Below are positions 50,653-59,946 of a stretch of DNA of 64,000 nucleotides, piece by piece. This DNA comes from Hoeflea phototrophica DFL-43. GTDB lineage: Bacteria > Pseudomonadota > Alphaproteobacteria > Rhizobiales > Rhizobiaceae. The stretch is taken from NCBI RefSeq assembly GCF_000154705.2, contig NZ_CM002917.1, positions 458,501-522,500 of the forward strand, read 5' to 3'. The first letter of the stretch is position 1; every line of letters begins with the position of its first letter. The notes below the pieces were generated by a model. It worked only from the letters and a program-made list of their open reading frames with translations, was not told the origin of the DNA and ran no database searches. The translations under genes were made by a program, and so were the position numbers.

Positions 50653-51570
50653 TCATTCTTGGTTCTTTTCAAAGGAATTCGGCCCAGCTATGCAAGTTGC
50701 ATACATCTCGGCACCCAAGTGTGTCACAACAGCAGCGTGGAGGAAAAAGCCAAACTCCAGCGTGTCAGAATGCAGGTTGTCCATATCGATTGATACGACA
50801 TCTATTAGGCCGATTGATTTCAAAGCAAAAATTATGCTTTCAGGGAATTCGTCTAATATTATTTTATATTCTAATTCTGGCTTATAGTATGAACCATCCG
50901 CGGCTTCATCAGAATACATCTCTATGTTGGATATTTTTGCTCCTGGAAAATCAAAAAAATCTACTCCTACGCCAATTAGTGATTCCAAATCGCTATGCAG
51001 CAGAATCTCACCTGACGCCTTTTTGTCTTCAATCTCTTTGAGCTTCAATTTCAAATTATATAAGCATGATGTTTCTCGTTTCTCATAAGGCGCATCCGCA
51101 AAATGCAAAGGGCGGGTCGGATCAAAGCAAATAAAATTTAGCAATTCTACGTGTTTGGAATCCAGTCGAGACAGTATATCTAGAAAAATTAGGTGGTTTT
51201 CTTTGTTGTTTAATGAAGAGCTTGCTAGCAGGTTGGCCCAGGCATCAACCAAAACTTCATTAGTAATATCTTCTTGGGACGCTTTCTCCATAAAGTTTGC
51301 GAGAAATTTTAAGGGGACCGGTTTGGATTGCTGGCCCTCAAGCGCAAGCCTAGATTGCGCTTTTGAGGCTATTTGCAGCAACACATCTTCACGTTGAAGG
51401 CGTATTTGATCTGCTTTCAAGCCTCGAGCTTCTGTAAAGGGGCGAAACGCGTCAACGAGAGCGTCGAGAGATCGTCCCAACGAGCTGCTCGGAACTTCAC
51501 CTTTGATCTCAGCTTTTGCACTAAGTCCAACATCGACCTTGATCGGCGACTTGTCGCTTCCCTCTGCCAT
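50653..51570 (-). CDS. Abi-alpha (DUF4393)-like protein, possible phage-defence gene, AT-rich
   Basis: A 305-residue soluble protein with a pattern like the Abi_alpha/DUF4393 family: [20 protein letters not shown], then [12 protein letters not shown] and [16 protein letters not shown]. Family members have been linked to abortive infection, but the mechanism is unknown. The gene is visibly AT-rich, with codons such as ATA, AAA and TTA that its neighbours avoid, which points to recent transfer. It starts seven bases after the pccB stop behind GAGAGG, so it may ride on pccB transcription. Family assignment is from pattern only. Confidence 0.65.
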   Translation of the reverse strand: MAEGSDKSPIKVDVGLSAKAEIKGEVPSSSLGRSLDALVDAFRPFTEARGLKADQIRLQREDVLLQIASKAQSRLALEGQQSKPVPLKFLANFMEKASQEDITNEVLVDAWANLLASSSLNNKENHLIFLDILSRLDSKHVELLNFICFDPTRPLHFADAPYEKRETSCLYNLKLKLKEIEDKKASGEILLHSDLESLIGVGVDFFDFPGAKISNIEMYSDEAADGSYYKPELEYKIILDEFPESIIFALKSIGLIDVVSIDMDNLHSDTLEFGFFLHAAVVTHLGAEMYATCIAGPNSFEKNQE

Positions 51571-51577
51571 TAGCCTC

Positions 51578-53110
51578 TCACAACGGAATGTTGTTGTGCT
51601 TGCGCAGCGGCTGGGTGACCTTTTTGGTCTTCAGCATTTCGAAGGCGCGGACCACGCGGCGGCGGGTCGAGTGCGGCATGATCACCTCGTCGATGAAGCC
51701 GCGCTGAGCGGCGACGAAGGGGTTGGCGAAACGGTCTTCATAGTCCGCCGTGCGCTGCGCGATCTTGTCCGGATCGCCAAGTTCGGAGCGATAGAGGATC
51801 TCGGTTGCGCCCTTGGCCCCCATCACCGCGATCTGTGCCGTCGGCCAGGCATAGTTGACGTCGGCGCGGATATGCTTGGAGGCCATCACGTCGTAAGCGC
51901 CGCCATAGGCCTTGCGGGTGATCACGGTGACCTTCGGCACGGTGGCCTCGGCATAGGCAAACAGCAGTTTCGCGCCATGCTTGATGATGCCGCCATATTC
52001 CTGGGACGTGCCCGGAAGGAAGCCCGGCACGTCGACCAGCGTCAGGATCGGAATGTTGAAGGCGTCGCAGAAGCGCACGAAGCGGGCTGCTTTCTTGGAC
52101 GAATCGATGTCGAGGCAACCCGCCAGCACCATTGGTTGGTTGGCGACGACGCCGACAGTGGTCCCGTTCAACCGGATGAAGCCGCAAAGAATGTTCTTGG
52201 CATGGTTCGCCTGGATCTCGAAGAAGTCGCCCTCATCGGCCACCCGAAGGATCACCTCGCGCATGTCATAGGGCTTGTTCGGATTGTCCGGGATCAGCGT
52301 ATCAAGCGCATTCTCGAGCCGGTCGGCGCGGTCGGCGGTCGGAAGCTCCGGTGGTGTCTCGCGACTCGACAGCGGAAGGAAATCGAACATCCGGCGGATC
52401 TCGATCAGCGCCTCGACATCATTGTCATAGGCCCCATCGGCAACAGAAGATTTCTTGGTGTGGGTGGACGCGCCGCCAAGCTCTTCAGCCGTGACGATCT
52501 CGTTGGTCACGGTCTTGACCACATCCGGGCCGGTGACGAACATGTAGCTTGTATCCTTCACCATGAAGATGAAGTCGGTCATGGCCGGAGAATAGACCGC
52601 GCCGCCCGCGCAGGGGCCCATGATCACTGAAATCTGCGGGATTACGCCCGAGGCCTGCACATTGCGCCAGAACACCTCGGCATAGCCGCCGAGCGAGGCC
52701 ACGCCTTCCTGGATTCGCGCGCCGCCGGAATCGTTCAAGCCGATCAGCGGAGCGCCGTTTTGCACGGCGAGATCCATGATCTTGCAGATCTTCTCTGCAT
52801 GGGTTTCCGACAATGAGCCGCCGAACACGGTGAAATCCTGGGAGAAAACATAGACCGGGCGGCCATTGATGGTGCCCCAGCCGGTAATCACGCCGTCGCC
52901 CGGATAAACCTGCTGCTCCATGCCGAAATCGGTGCAGCGATGGGTCTTGTACATGTCGTACTCTTCGAACGACCCCTCATCAAGCAGCACGTCAAGGCGT
53001 TCACGTGCGGTCAGCTTGCCCTTGGCGTGCTGTGCATCGATCCGTTTTTGGCCGCCACCCAGCCGGGCTTCCGCGCGCCGCTGTTCGACTTCTTCGATAA
53101 TGTCGCGCAT
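51578..53110 (-). CDS. pccB: Propionyl-CoA carboxylase beta subunit
   Basis: A 510-residue carboxyltransferase: [20 protein letters not shown], the two oxyanion-type glycine motifs in [12 protein letters not shown] and [12 protein letters not shown], then [23 protein letters not shown] and [13 protein letters not shown]. It transfers the carboxyl group from biotin to propionyl-CoA, giving methylmalonyl-CoA. ATG 53110. It is the first gene of the leftward group and is divergent from the PccR-type regulator across TTTGCAA repeats. Confidence 0.96.
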   Translation of the reverse strand: MRDIIEEVEQRRAEARLGGGQKRIDAQHAKGKLTARERLDVLLDEGSFEEYDMYKTHRCTDFGMEQQVYPGDGVITGWGTINGRPVYVFSQDFTVFGGSLSETHAEKICKIMDLAVQNGAPLIGLNDSGGARIQEGVASLGGYAEVFWRNVQASGVIPQISVIMGPCAGGAVYSPAMTDFIFMVKDTSYMFVTGPDVVKTVTNEIVTAEELGGASTHTKKSSVADGAYDNDVEALIEIRRMFDFLPLSSRETPPELPTADRADRLENALDTLIPDNPNKPYDMREVILRVADEGDFFEIQANHAKNILCGFIRLNGTTVGVVANQPMVLAGCLDIDSSKKAARFVRFCDAFNIPILTLVDVPGFLPGTSQEYGGIIKHGAKLLFAYAEATVPKVTVITRKAYGGAYDVMASKHIRADVNYAWPTAQIAVMGAKGATEILYRSELGDPDKIAQRTADYEDRFANPFVAAQRGFIDEVIMPHSTRRRVVRAFEMLKTKKVTQPLRKHNNIPL

Positions 53111-53246
53111 TCAAGTCTCCCCTTTTTGCCACCATCACCGATATTGCCGGAAACACCAAGCAGGCCCAACCCGGTATGGCCGCAGCAGCAGCCGTGAGTG
53201 GTAGCGCGATTGGAGCTAAGGCAACAGGGTTGAAAAGGTAAGCATG

Positions 53247-53290
53247 TTGCACTAGCAATGTTTGCAACTGTATTTTTGCAATATTGCGAA
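53247..53290. promoter_or_regulatory. TTTGCAA repeats, candidate PccR binding region
   Basis: TTTGCAA occurs at 53261-53267 and 53275-53281, with related TTGCAC at 53247 and TTGCGAA at 53284-53290. The known PccR site of Rhodobacter sphaeroides is two TTTGCAA-type halves four bases apart; here the main halves are spaced 14 bases start to start, two more. It lies between pccB and the regulator gene. Confidence 0.65.
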
Positions 53291-53295
53291 GTTTG

Positions 53296-54738
53296 ATGCG
53301 CGCACGCAAACTCTTCATTGGCGGAAAGATCCGCGCCATCCGCGGCGAGCAGGGCCTCACGCAGGCAGGCTTTGCCACCAAGCTTGGCATATCGACCAGC
53401 TATCTCAACCAGATCGAAAACAACCAGCGCCATGTCAGTGCGTCCGTGCTGCTGGCGCTGGCGGAAGCCTTTTCGGTCGATATCACCACCTTGTCGGATC
53501 AGGACACCGACCGGCTGCTAGCCGATGTGTCCGAGGCGCTGGCCGATCCGGTCTCGGGCGGAACCCAGCCCTCGCTCACCGACGTCAAGCTGGTGGTGCA
53601 GAACGCGCCTTCCTTCGCGCGCGCATTCGTCGCCCTGCACCAGGCCATGCGCCGCTCCGGCGATCAGCTTGCCGAGCTCGACGAGACTCTGGAACGGTCC
53701 GGCGCGCTGACAGATCCTACCCCCTATGAAGAGGTCCGTGACTTCTTCCATTATGTCGACAACTACATCCATGAGCTCGATCTGGCCGGCGAGGCGCTGA
53801 ACCAGGAGCTGGCAAAAAGCCGCGGCGTCAGCCTCAAGGCTCTGGCGGATTACATCGAGCGCCGCCACCGCGTCCGGGTGGTGATCGGTGCGGGCGGTGA
53901 AGCAGGCGCCGGGCAGGGCGAGGGTGACGCCGTTGGCCTGCGCCGCTTCGATCCGGTCAGCCGCGTGCTCTGGCTCAATCCGCGCAGCCCGGTCTCCACG
54001 CAAGCCTTCCAGATCGCCTGCCAGATTGCGCTGATCGAACATGATGCGGTGATGCGCCGGATTATCGAGGAAGCCCGCTTCCGCTCAGCCGATGCCGCCG
54101 CGATCTGCCGCATCGGATTGGCCAACTATTTTGCCGGCGCCGCTATCCTGCCCTATGGCGCGTTCGCTGCCGCAGCGCGTGAGCTGCGTCACGATCTGGT
54201 GCTTCTGGCCGACCGGTTTTCGACCAGCCTGGAGCAGGTGGCGCACAGGCTATCGACCCTTCAACGTCCCGGCCAGAAAGGTGTGCCGTTTTTCTTTGCC
54301 CGGGTCGACAAGGCCGGCAATATCACCAAACGCCACTCGGCGACCAAGCTGCAATTCGCCCGCTTCGGTTCGGCCTGTCCATTGTGGAACGCGCACTCGG
54401 CCTTCGAGACTCCGAACCGCATCATAAGGCAACTGGCTGAAACGCCCGATGGCGTGCGCTATCTCTGCCTCGCCACTACAGTCTCGAAACCTTCGGGGGG
54501 CTGGCGCGACCCGGTGCAATTCTATGCCCTGGCACTCGGCTGCGAGGTCGCCCACGCAGGCGAACTGGTCTATGCCGATGATCTTGATGTCGCCCGCGCC
54601 GAAGCCTTTGAGCCAATTGGCGTCTCCTGCCGGATCTGCGAGCGCCGCGAATGTCACCAGCGCGCCGTGCCGCCGCTCAAACGCCGCCTGCTGGTCGATC
54701 CCGACAGGCGCAAGCCGGTTCCCTATGATCTAGATTGA
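53296..54738 (+). CDS. pccR: Short-chain fatty acyl-CoA regulator, PccR-like
   Basis: A 480-residue regulator: XRE-type helix-turn-helix (IRAIRGEQGLTQAGFATKLGIS, SYLNQIENNQR), a central IrrE-like region that lacks a clear HEXXH, and a C-terminal DUF2083 domain with the cysteines CRICERRECHQRA. This is the ScfR layout of PccR, RamB and MccR, which sense acyl-CoAs and control their assimilation. It is divergent from pccB, so activation of the pcc genes by propionyl-CoA is the likely role. ATG 53296 is used; TTG 53284 is within the operator. Confidence 0.93.
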   Translation: MRARKLFIGGKIRAIRGEQGLTQAGFATKLGISTSYLNQIENNQRHVSASVLLALAEAFSVDITTLSDQDTDRLLADVSEALADPVSGGTQPSLTDVKLVVQNAPSFARAFVALHQAMRRSGDQLAELDETLERSGALTDPTPYEEVRDFFHYVDNYIHELDLAGEALNQELAKSRGVSLKALADYIERRHRVRVVIGAGGEAGAGQGEGDAVGLRRFDPVSRVLWLNPRSPVSTQAFQIACQIALIEHDAVMRRIIEEARFRSADAAAICRIGLANYFAGAAILPYGAFAAAARELRHDLVLLADRFSTSLEQVAHRLSTLQRPGQKGVPFFFARVDKAGNITKRHSATKLQFARFGSACPLWNAHSAFETPNRIIRQLAETPDGVRYLCLATTVSKPSGGWRDPVQFYALALGCEVAHAGELVYADDLDVARAEAFEPIGVSCRICERRECHQRAVPPLKRRLLVDPDRRKPVPYDLD

Positions 54739-54864
54739 CAACCATACTGCGCGCACTGTTCTGCGCAAGACTTGCAGCGGACCGCCCGGGCAGGTTAGGA
54801 ACCGGGAACAGGCTGAGAATTTGAGTGCCCCAATCACGGGGCCAGCTAGCGAAAGGCCAAGGCA

Positions 54865-55308
54865 GTGACAGGCACGATCTATGTCCTCAATGGACCCAAC
54901 CTCAATCTGCTCGGCAAGCGCCAGCCCGACATCTATGGCCATGAAACGCTTGCAGACGTGGAAAGCGCATGCGCTGAGCGCGCCGCTGTTCATGGTCTGA
55001 AAACCCGCTTCCTGCAGTCCAATGCCGAACATCAGCTGATCGACTGGATCCATGAAGCTCGCGAGAGTGCGGTTGCCATCGTCATCAATCCGGCCGCCTA
55101 CACCCACACCTCGGTGGCGATCCTTGATGCGCTCAATGCCTTTGAAGGTCCGGTGATCGAAGTCCACATTTCCAATGTGCACAAGCGTGAGGACTTCCGT
55201 CATCATTCATTTGTGTCGCTGAGAGCCGACGGCGTCATCGCCGGCTGCGGAACGCAAGGCTATCTGCTGGCGATCGATCGTGTGGCAACTGTTCTGGCCG
55301 CCAGCTGA
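54865..55308 (+). CDS. aroQ: Type II 3-dehydroquinate dehydratase
   Basis: A 147-residue protein starting with GTG 54865 behind [24 protein letters not shown] (with the catalytic Tyr), [28 protein letters not shown] (catalytic His) and [17 protein letters not shown]. It removes water from 3-dehydroquinate in the shikimate pathway and forms dodecamers. In many alphaproteobacteria accB and accC follow directly; here a BenE-family transporter gene follows instead. Confidence 0.95.
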   Translation: MTGTIYVLNGPNLNLLGKRQPDIYGHETLADVESACAERAAVHGLKTRFLQSNAEHQLIDWIHEARESAVAIVINPAAYTHTSVAILDALNAFEGPVIEVHISNVHKREDFRHHSFVSLRADGVIAGCGTQGYLLAIDRVATVLAAS

Positions 55309-55391
55309 TGATCACCGCGATCTGGTGTTGGAACGGTGGCGCCGAACCAGCCCGAATCGGAAGATTGCCCCTTCGTTTCAGGAGCGCTTGA

Positions 55392-56537
55392 GTGCGCGTT
55401 TCGATGATCTCCGCAGCCCTGGTGGCAGCTCTTGTCGGCTACGGCTCGACCATTGCCCTGGTGCTAGCCGCCGCAGCCGCTGTTGGCGCGGATTCAGGCC
55501 AGACCGCCTCCTGGGTGGCGGCGGTCTGCTTTTCCAAGGCAATCGGCGCCGCGCTTTTGAGCACCTGGAAGAAAATTCCGGTGCTGTTGGCCTGGTCGAC
55601 GCCAGGCGCAGCACTCATTGCAGCCTCCACCGGGGTCGATATCCACCAGGCCGTTGGTGCGTTCATCTTTGCCGGATTGCTGATTGCATTGACTGCGGCC
55701 ATCCGTCCGCTCAACCGGGCGGTCAACGCTATTCCTACCGGTGTAGCTTCGGGCATGCTGGCGGGGGTGCTGCTGCCCTTCACCATGGCAGTGGCCCTGC
55801 ATGCGGCCAATGAAGCCGCGCTGGTCTTGCCGTTGATTGCGGTGTTTGTGGTGGTGCGCCTGATCAATCCGCTGATGGCGGTTCTGGCGGCGCTGATGGC
55901 CGGTCTGGCTATGGCCTTTACCTATGGAGGTGCGCCGCCGCCCTCGACTGATGTCGACTGGACCTTGCTGACCTTCGTCAGGCCGGAGTTCAATCCCGCC
56001 GTGCTGCTCGGTCTTGGCGTGCCGCTCTATCTCGTCACAATGGCGTCGCAGAACTTGCCGGGCTTTGCCGTGCTGCGCGCCCATGGCTACGAGCCGCCGG
56101 TGACCGAAGCGCTTGGCGTGACCGGCATCCTCTCCTCGTTTTTCGCATTGTTCGGCGCGCCTACGATCAACATGGCGGCCATAACGGCCGCCATCTGTTT
56201 GGGCGACGACGTTCACCCAGACAAGTCCCAGCGCTGGAAAGTCGGCCTCGCCTATGCAGCGGTCTGGAGCATGCTTGGCCTGTTCGGCCCTGTCATCGTG
56301 CCGGCCATTCTCGCAATGCCGCCGGAGATCATTGCGGTGGTGGCCGGTCTCGCGCTGATCCCGCCGCTGATCGGCGCGCTTGTCTCTGCGTTCGATGTGC
56401 CGGCAACACGTTTCGCTGCCGCCGCGACATTCGCGGTCACAGCGTCTGGTGTTGCAGCCTTTGGCATAGGGGCCGCGTTCTGGGGGCTGCTGGCGGGTCT
56501 TCTGGTCCACCTCCTGGATCATATGAAGCTGCGCTGA
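55392..56537 (+). CDS. BenE family benzoate/proton symporter-like transporter
   Basis: A 381-residue membrane protein with about twelve hydrophobic segments. The BenE family pattern includes VLLAWSTPGAALIA, IPTGVASGMLAGVLLPF, MASQNLPGFAVLRAHGYEPP and FGAPTINMAAITAAIC. BenE takes up benzoate with protons; here the substrate may be another aromatic or organic acid. The start is GTG 55392 behind CAGGAG. It follows aroQ by 83 bases on the same strand, so co-transcription is possible but unproved. Confidence 0.9.
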   Translation: MRVSMISAALVAALVGYGSTIALVLAAAAAVGADSGQTASWVAAVCFSKAIGAALLSTWKKIPVLLAWSTPGAALIAASTGVDIHQAVGAFIFAGLLIALTAAIRPLNRAVNAIPTGVASGMLAGVLLPFTMAVALHAANEAALVLPLIAVFVVVRLINPLMAVLAALMAGLAMAFTYGGAPPPSTDVDWTLLTFVRPEFNPAVLLGLGVPLYLVTMASQNLPGFAVLRAHGYEPPVTEALGVTGILSSFFALFGAPTINMAAITAAICLGDDVHPDKSQRWKVGLAYAAVWSMLGLFGPVIVPAILAMPPEIIAVVAGLALIPPLIGALVSAFDVPATRFAAAATFAVTASGVAAFGIGAAFWGLLAGLLVHLLDHMKLR

Positions 56538-56646
56538 TCCCTGCGGCGGCGATCACGATCGCATTTGTTTGCGGTGAATTGACACGAGTCAAAGCGCTCG
56601 GCCCGCTTTCCGGTCATGGTGCGTCTTTCACCGGAAAGGGGCCGGA

Positions 56647-57672
56647 ATGACAGACGCCAAAAACAAGACTGACATGAAACCTGATGTTGTGACTGCGGAA
56701 GTTGATCCGGAGGCCGTGGCCAATGAAAATTTCGACACTGCCCAGGCAGTGGAGACGGATGCCGCACCGGCAAAACCGCCTCGTCTGAACACGGCAGAGA
56801 TCCGCAAGGATGAAGCCGCAATCGCACAGCTCTTCGAGCAGGGCGTCTACCCCTACAAGACCAGAATGCGCCGGACCGCCTATGAGAAGGAAAAGGCCAA
56901 GCTTCAGGTCGAGCTTCTAAAGGCCCAGCGTTGGATCGAGGACACCGGTCAGAAGGTGGTGATGCTGTTTGAAGGCCGGGATGCGGCGGGCAAGGGCGGG
57001 ACCATCAAGCGCTTCATGGAGCACCTCAATCCACGCATGGCGCGCGTTGTGGCTCTTTCAAAGCCGACTGATCGTGAGCGCTCGCAATGGTATTTCCAGC
57101 GCTACATCGAGCACTTGCCCGCAGCCGGTGAAATGGTGCTGTTCGACCGCTCCTGGTACAATCGCGCCGGTGTCGAGCGGGTCATGGGCTTCTGCTCGCC
57201 AGCGGAATATCTCGAATTCATGCGCGAGGCGCCGGAGATCGAGCGCATGCTGTCGCGCTCCGGTATCCTGCTTTTCAAATACTGGTTCTCGGTCACGCAA
57301 GGCGAGCAGCTGAGGCGCTTTGGCCAGCGCGAGAAGGATCCGCTCAAACAATGGAAGCTGTCTCCCATCGACAAGGCGTCGCTCGACAAATGGGACGACT
57401 ACACTGAAGCCAAGGAAGCAATGTTCTTCTACACCGACACCGCAGATGCGCCCTGGACCATTGTCAAATCCGACTGCAAGAAGCGCGCGCGGCTCAATTG
57501 CATGAAGCATTTCCTGTCCAGTCTGCCCTATCCCAACAAGGATCACCTGATCGTGCATCATCCCGACCGGTTGATCGTTGGCTCGAGCAGCCATGTCATC
57601 GGCTCCGATGAGCACATGCTGGGCAAGACCCTGCATCCCGATGTACGCAAATCGAAGGAACCGGCTGCTTAG
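56647..57672 (+). CDS. ppk2: Polyphosphate kinase 2
   Basis: A 341-residue PPK2 family enzyme: Walker A GRDAAGKGG at residues 110-118, the lid with PTDRERSQWYFQRYIEHLP, Walker B FDRSWYNRAGVE (Asp167) and the C-terminal RLNCMKHFLSSLPY. PPK2 makes nucleoside phosphates from polyphosphate. The N-terminal 50 residues are acidic and variable. ATG 56647 follows AAGGGGCCGG. It is a single-gene unit with its own terminator. Confidence 0.94.
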   Translation: MTDAKNKTDMKPDVVTAEVDPEAVANENFDTAQAVETDAAPAKPPRLNTAEIRKDEAAIAQLFEQGVYPYKTRMRRTAYEKEKAKLQVELLKAQRWIEDTGQKVVMLFEGRDAAGKGGTIKRFMEHLNPRMARVVALSKPTDRERSQWYFQRYIEHLPAAGEMVLFDRSWYNRAGVERVMGFCSPAEYLEFMREAPEIERMLSRSGILLFKYWFSVTQGEQLRRFGQREKDPLKQWKLSPIDKASLDKWDDYTEAKEAMFFYTDTADAPWTIVKSDCKKRARLNCMKHFLSSLPYPNKDHLIVHHPDRLIVGSSSHVIGSDEHMLGKTLHPDVRKSKEPAA

Positions 57673-57696
57673 CCGGCCGGCATCTGTGCAATTGTC

Positions 57697-57721
57697 AAAG
57701 GGCGCCACACGGCGCCCTTTT
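57697..57721 (+). terminator. Rho-independent terminator after ppk2
   Basis: AAAGGGCGCC and GGCGCCCTTT form a perfect 10-bp stem with an ACAC loop and a T-run of four. It is 25 bases after the ppk2 stop and upstream of the sulfur-transport genes. Confidence 0.9.
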
Positions 57722-57854
57722 GGCGTTTCATATCCCGCGGCAATCCGCCGGGCGACTTAAACATTTAATCTCTTGAATATGGATGAGTGCTTATATATAT
57801 GTAGCGCAAGGCACAATGATGCCTTCGTTGAAGGCGAAAACGATCAAGAGGGAT

Positions 57855-58286
57855 ATGGCCATGGAAACCGAATTCACGCCCTGGCTGTCATTGGCAGGTG
57901 GTGTTCTGATTGGGCTCTCGGCAATCCTGCTGATGGCGCTTAACGGCCGCATCGCAGGCATGACCGGCATCATGACTGGTATCATTCCGCCATTCTCAGC
58001 GGACTGGCCTTGGCGCATTGCCTTTCTTGCAGGAGCCATCGTCGCACCGATTCTGTATCTGGCCGCTGGTGGCGAGATTGCCTATGCGGTCCCGGTTTCC
58101 CTGCCTCTTCTGGCACTCGGCGGTCTGATTGTCGGCGTCGGCGTTTACTTTGGCGCGGGCTGCACGTCGGGCCATGGTGTCTGCGGCATGGCCCGGTTTT
58201 CGCCGCGCTCGATTGCCGCCACTGTCACCTTCATGATCGCAACCGGAATCACCGTCTATGTGGTTCGTCACATCGCAGGAGCCTGA
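57855..58286 (+). CDS. YeeE/YedE-type sulfur transporter, first half
   Basis: A 143-residue membrane protein with four hydrophobic segments and the YeeE/YedE half-domain motif [18 protein letters not shown], whose cysteine carries thiosulfate or persulfide sulfur in relatives. ATG 57855 follows AAGAGGGAT; ATG 57861 also fits. It is followed after three bases by its partner half. The AT-rich upstream region (57757-57805) could hold an operator, but no regulator of the BigR type is encoded in the window. Confidence 0.85.
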   Translation: MAMETEFTPWLSLAGGVLIGLSAILLMALNGRIAGMTGIMTGIIPPFSADWPWRIAFLAGAIVAPILYLAAGGEIAYAVPVSLPLLALGGLIVGVGVYFGAGCTSGHGVCGMARFSPRSIAATVTFMIATGITVYVVRHIAGA

Positions 58287-58289
58287 GCC

Positions 58290-58730
58290 ATGCAGAAACT
58301 CATTTCTTCAGGCCTAGCCGGTGCGATCTTCGGTCTTGGCATCGCCATCTCTGGCATGGCCAACCCGGCCAAGGTGCTCAACTTCTTCGACCTCGCCGGA
58401 AGTTGGGATCCAAGCCTGATTTTTGTCATGGGAGGCGCGCTGATCACCACCGCAATCGGATATCTTCTGGTCTTCAGGGCCCGCCAGGCCCCGCTGTTTG
58501 AAGCCAGTTTTCACTTGCCGATCAACAAGTCCATCGATGCCCGCCTGGTCACAGGCTCAGCCGTCTTTGGAGTAGGCTGGGGCATCGCCGGCTTTTGTCC
58601 TGGAGGTGCTATTCCCGCGATTGGATTTGGGGGCGTTCCGGTGATCGCCTTTGTCGGTGCCATGGTGATCGGGATTGTGCTTGCGCGCTCGGTGGACGCT
58701 CTGCGACACAAGCCTGCAAAGGCGTTCTGA
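58290..58730 (+). CDS. YeeE/YedE-type sulfur transporter, second half (DUF6691-like)
   Basis: A 146-residue membrane protein with four hydrophobic segments and the second-half motif GVGWGIAGFCPGGAIPAIGFG with the conserved Cys. With the first half it forms a full YeeE-type channel, a pair often called PmpAB and found with sulfur oxidation and BigR-regulated genes. The ATG is three bases after the upstream stop. The MBL hydrolase gene follows after 112 bases. Confidence 0.87.
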   Translation: MQKLISSGLAGAIFGLGIAISGMANPAKVLNFFDLAGSWDPSLIFVMGGALITTAIGYLLVFRARQAPLFEASFHLPINKSIDARLVTGSAVFGVGWGIAGFCPGGAIPAIGFGGVPVIAFVGAMVIGIVLARSVDALRHKPAKAF

Positions 58731-58842
58731 ACAAATCAATGTGACCATCACGGCCCGCGGCTGAGCGGCCCGCCGGGTCTCTGGAAAACAGACACAATGC
58801 ACGCCATTGTGAATTCAAAGACAGACAACAGGAGATGCTCAA

Positions 58843-59727
58843 ATGCCAAACTATCCCGTGGATATGTCTGTAACCCCCGACGTCAAGGCATTCTTTGATC
58901 CCGACACCAACACCATCAGCTATGTGGTCAAGGACCCGGGCTCAAACGCCTGCGCTGTGGTCGATTCCGTAATGGACATCGATTATGCCGCAGGCCGGAT
59001 CACCTATGGCCATGCCGACGAAATGATCGCCTGGATCACGGCCAACGGGCTCAAGCTCGAATGGATCATCGAAACCCATGTTCATGCCGACCATCTGTCA
59101 GCCGCACCTTACATTCAGGAGAAGCTTGGCGGCAAGATCGGGATTGGCGACCAGATTATGGTGGTGCAGGACACCTTCGGCAAGGTGTTCAACGAAGGCA
59201 CGGAATTCCAGCGTGACGGTTCACAGTTCGATGCCCTCTTCAAGGATGGTGACAGCTACCAGATCGGCGGCATGACGGCCTTTGCGATCTACACGCCCGG
59301 CCACACTCCGGCCTGCATGGTTCATGTGATGGGCAACGCCGCCTTTGTCGGCGACACGCTGTTCATGCCCGATGGAGGATCGGCACGTGCCGATTTCCCG
59401 GGCGGTGATGCAGGCGTGCTTTATGATTCGATCCAGAAGGTGCTGACATTGCCGGACGATATCCGGCTGTTCATGTGCCATGACTATGGCCCCAATGGCC
59501 GCGACATTCAGTGGGAAGCCACGGTGGGCGACGAGAAGGCTCACAATATTCATGTCGGCGGCGGCAAGACCCGCGATGACTTCATCAAGTTCCGAACCGA
59601 GCGCGACAAGCAGCTTGGCATGCCGCGCCTGATCATTCCGTCACTGCAGGTCAACATGCGCGCTGGCGAGGTGCCGACCGACAAGGACGGACGGCCGATG
59701 CTCAAGGTTCCAGTCAACGGACTTTGA
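58843..59727 (+). CDS. MBL-fold persulfide dioxygenase-like hydrolase (Blh/ETHE1-related)
   Basis: A 294-residue metallo-beta-lactamase-fold protein: ETHVHADHLSAAPY with His79, His81, Asp83 and His84, YTPGHTPACMVHVMG, FVGDTLFMPDGGSARADFPGG and the final CHDYGPNGRDI His. This pattern (ADHLSAA, ARADFPGG) is that of ETHE1/Blh persulfide dioxygenases, which oxidise glutathione persulfide to sulfite. Lying with YeeE-type and SulP genes it fits detoxification of sulfide. ATG follows CAGGAG. Confidence 0.9.
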   Translation: MPNYPVDMSVTPDVKAFFDPDTNTISYVVKDPGSNACAVVDSVMDIDYAAGRITYGHADEMIAWITANGLKLEWIIETHVHADHLSAAPYIQEKLGGKIGIGDQIMVVQDTFGKVFNEGTEFQRDGSQFDALFKDGDSYQIGGMTAFAIYTPGHTPACMVHVMGNAAFVGDTLFMPDGGSARADFPGGDAGVLYDSIQKVLTLPDDIRLFMCHDYGPNGRDIQWEATVGDEKAHNIHVGGGKTRDDFIKFRTERDKQLGMPRLIIPSLQVNMRAGEVPTDKDGRPMLKVPVNGL

Positions 59728-59946
59728 GCGGCGGCCGCATTCAACGATGCAGTCCAGGTACAGGGTTTTGAAGCCCGCCAGATGCCGATTGCTTGCAGCA
59801 GGGAACCGATGAGCCGGCTGGAAGAAACTGCGTAAAACAAGGCTCCAAGCGAGGCGCCCCTTTGTTTATCCGGCCCGCCATGAGCGGACCGGTGCCTCTT
59901 CCATTCCGCGAGCCGGCGAAGCGCCGCTCCGCCCCAGGAGTCCAAG

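Noticed and set aside
53284..53296. TTG 53284 as the start of the PccR-like regulator
   Set aside because: It lies in the repeat array; ATG 53296 starts at the conserved N-terminus.
54730..55206. Minus-strand frame opposite aroQ
   Set aside because: aroQ has all its motifs on the plus strand.
59728..59946. Riboswitch in the gap before the SulP gene
   Set aside because: No known aptamer pattern could be found; only a normal ribosome site at the end.
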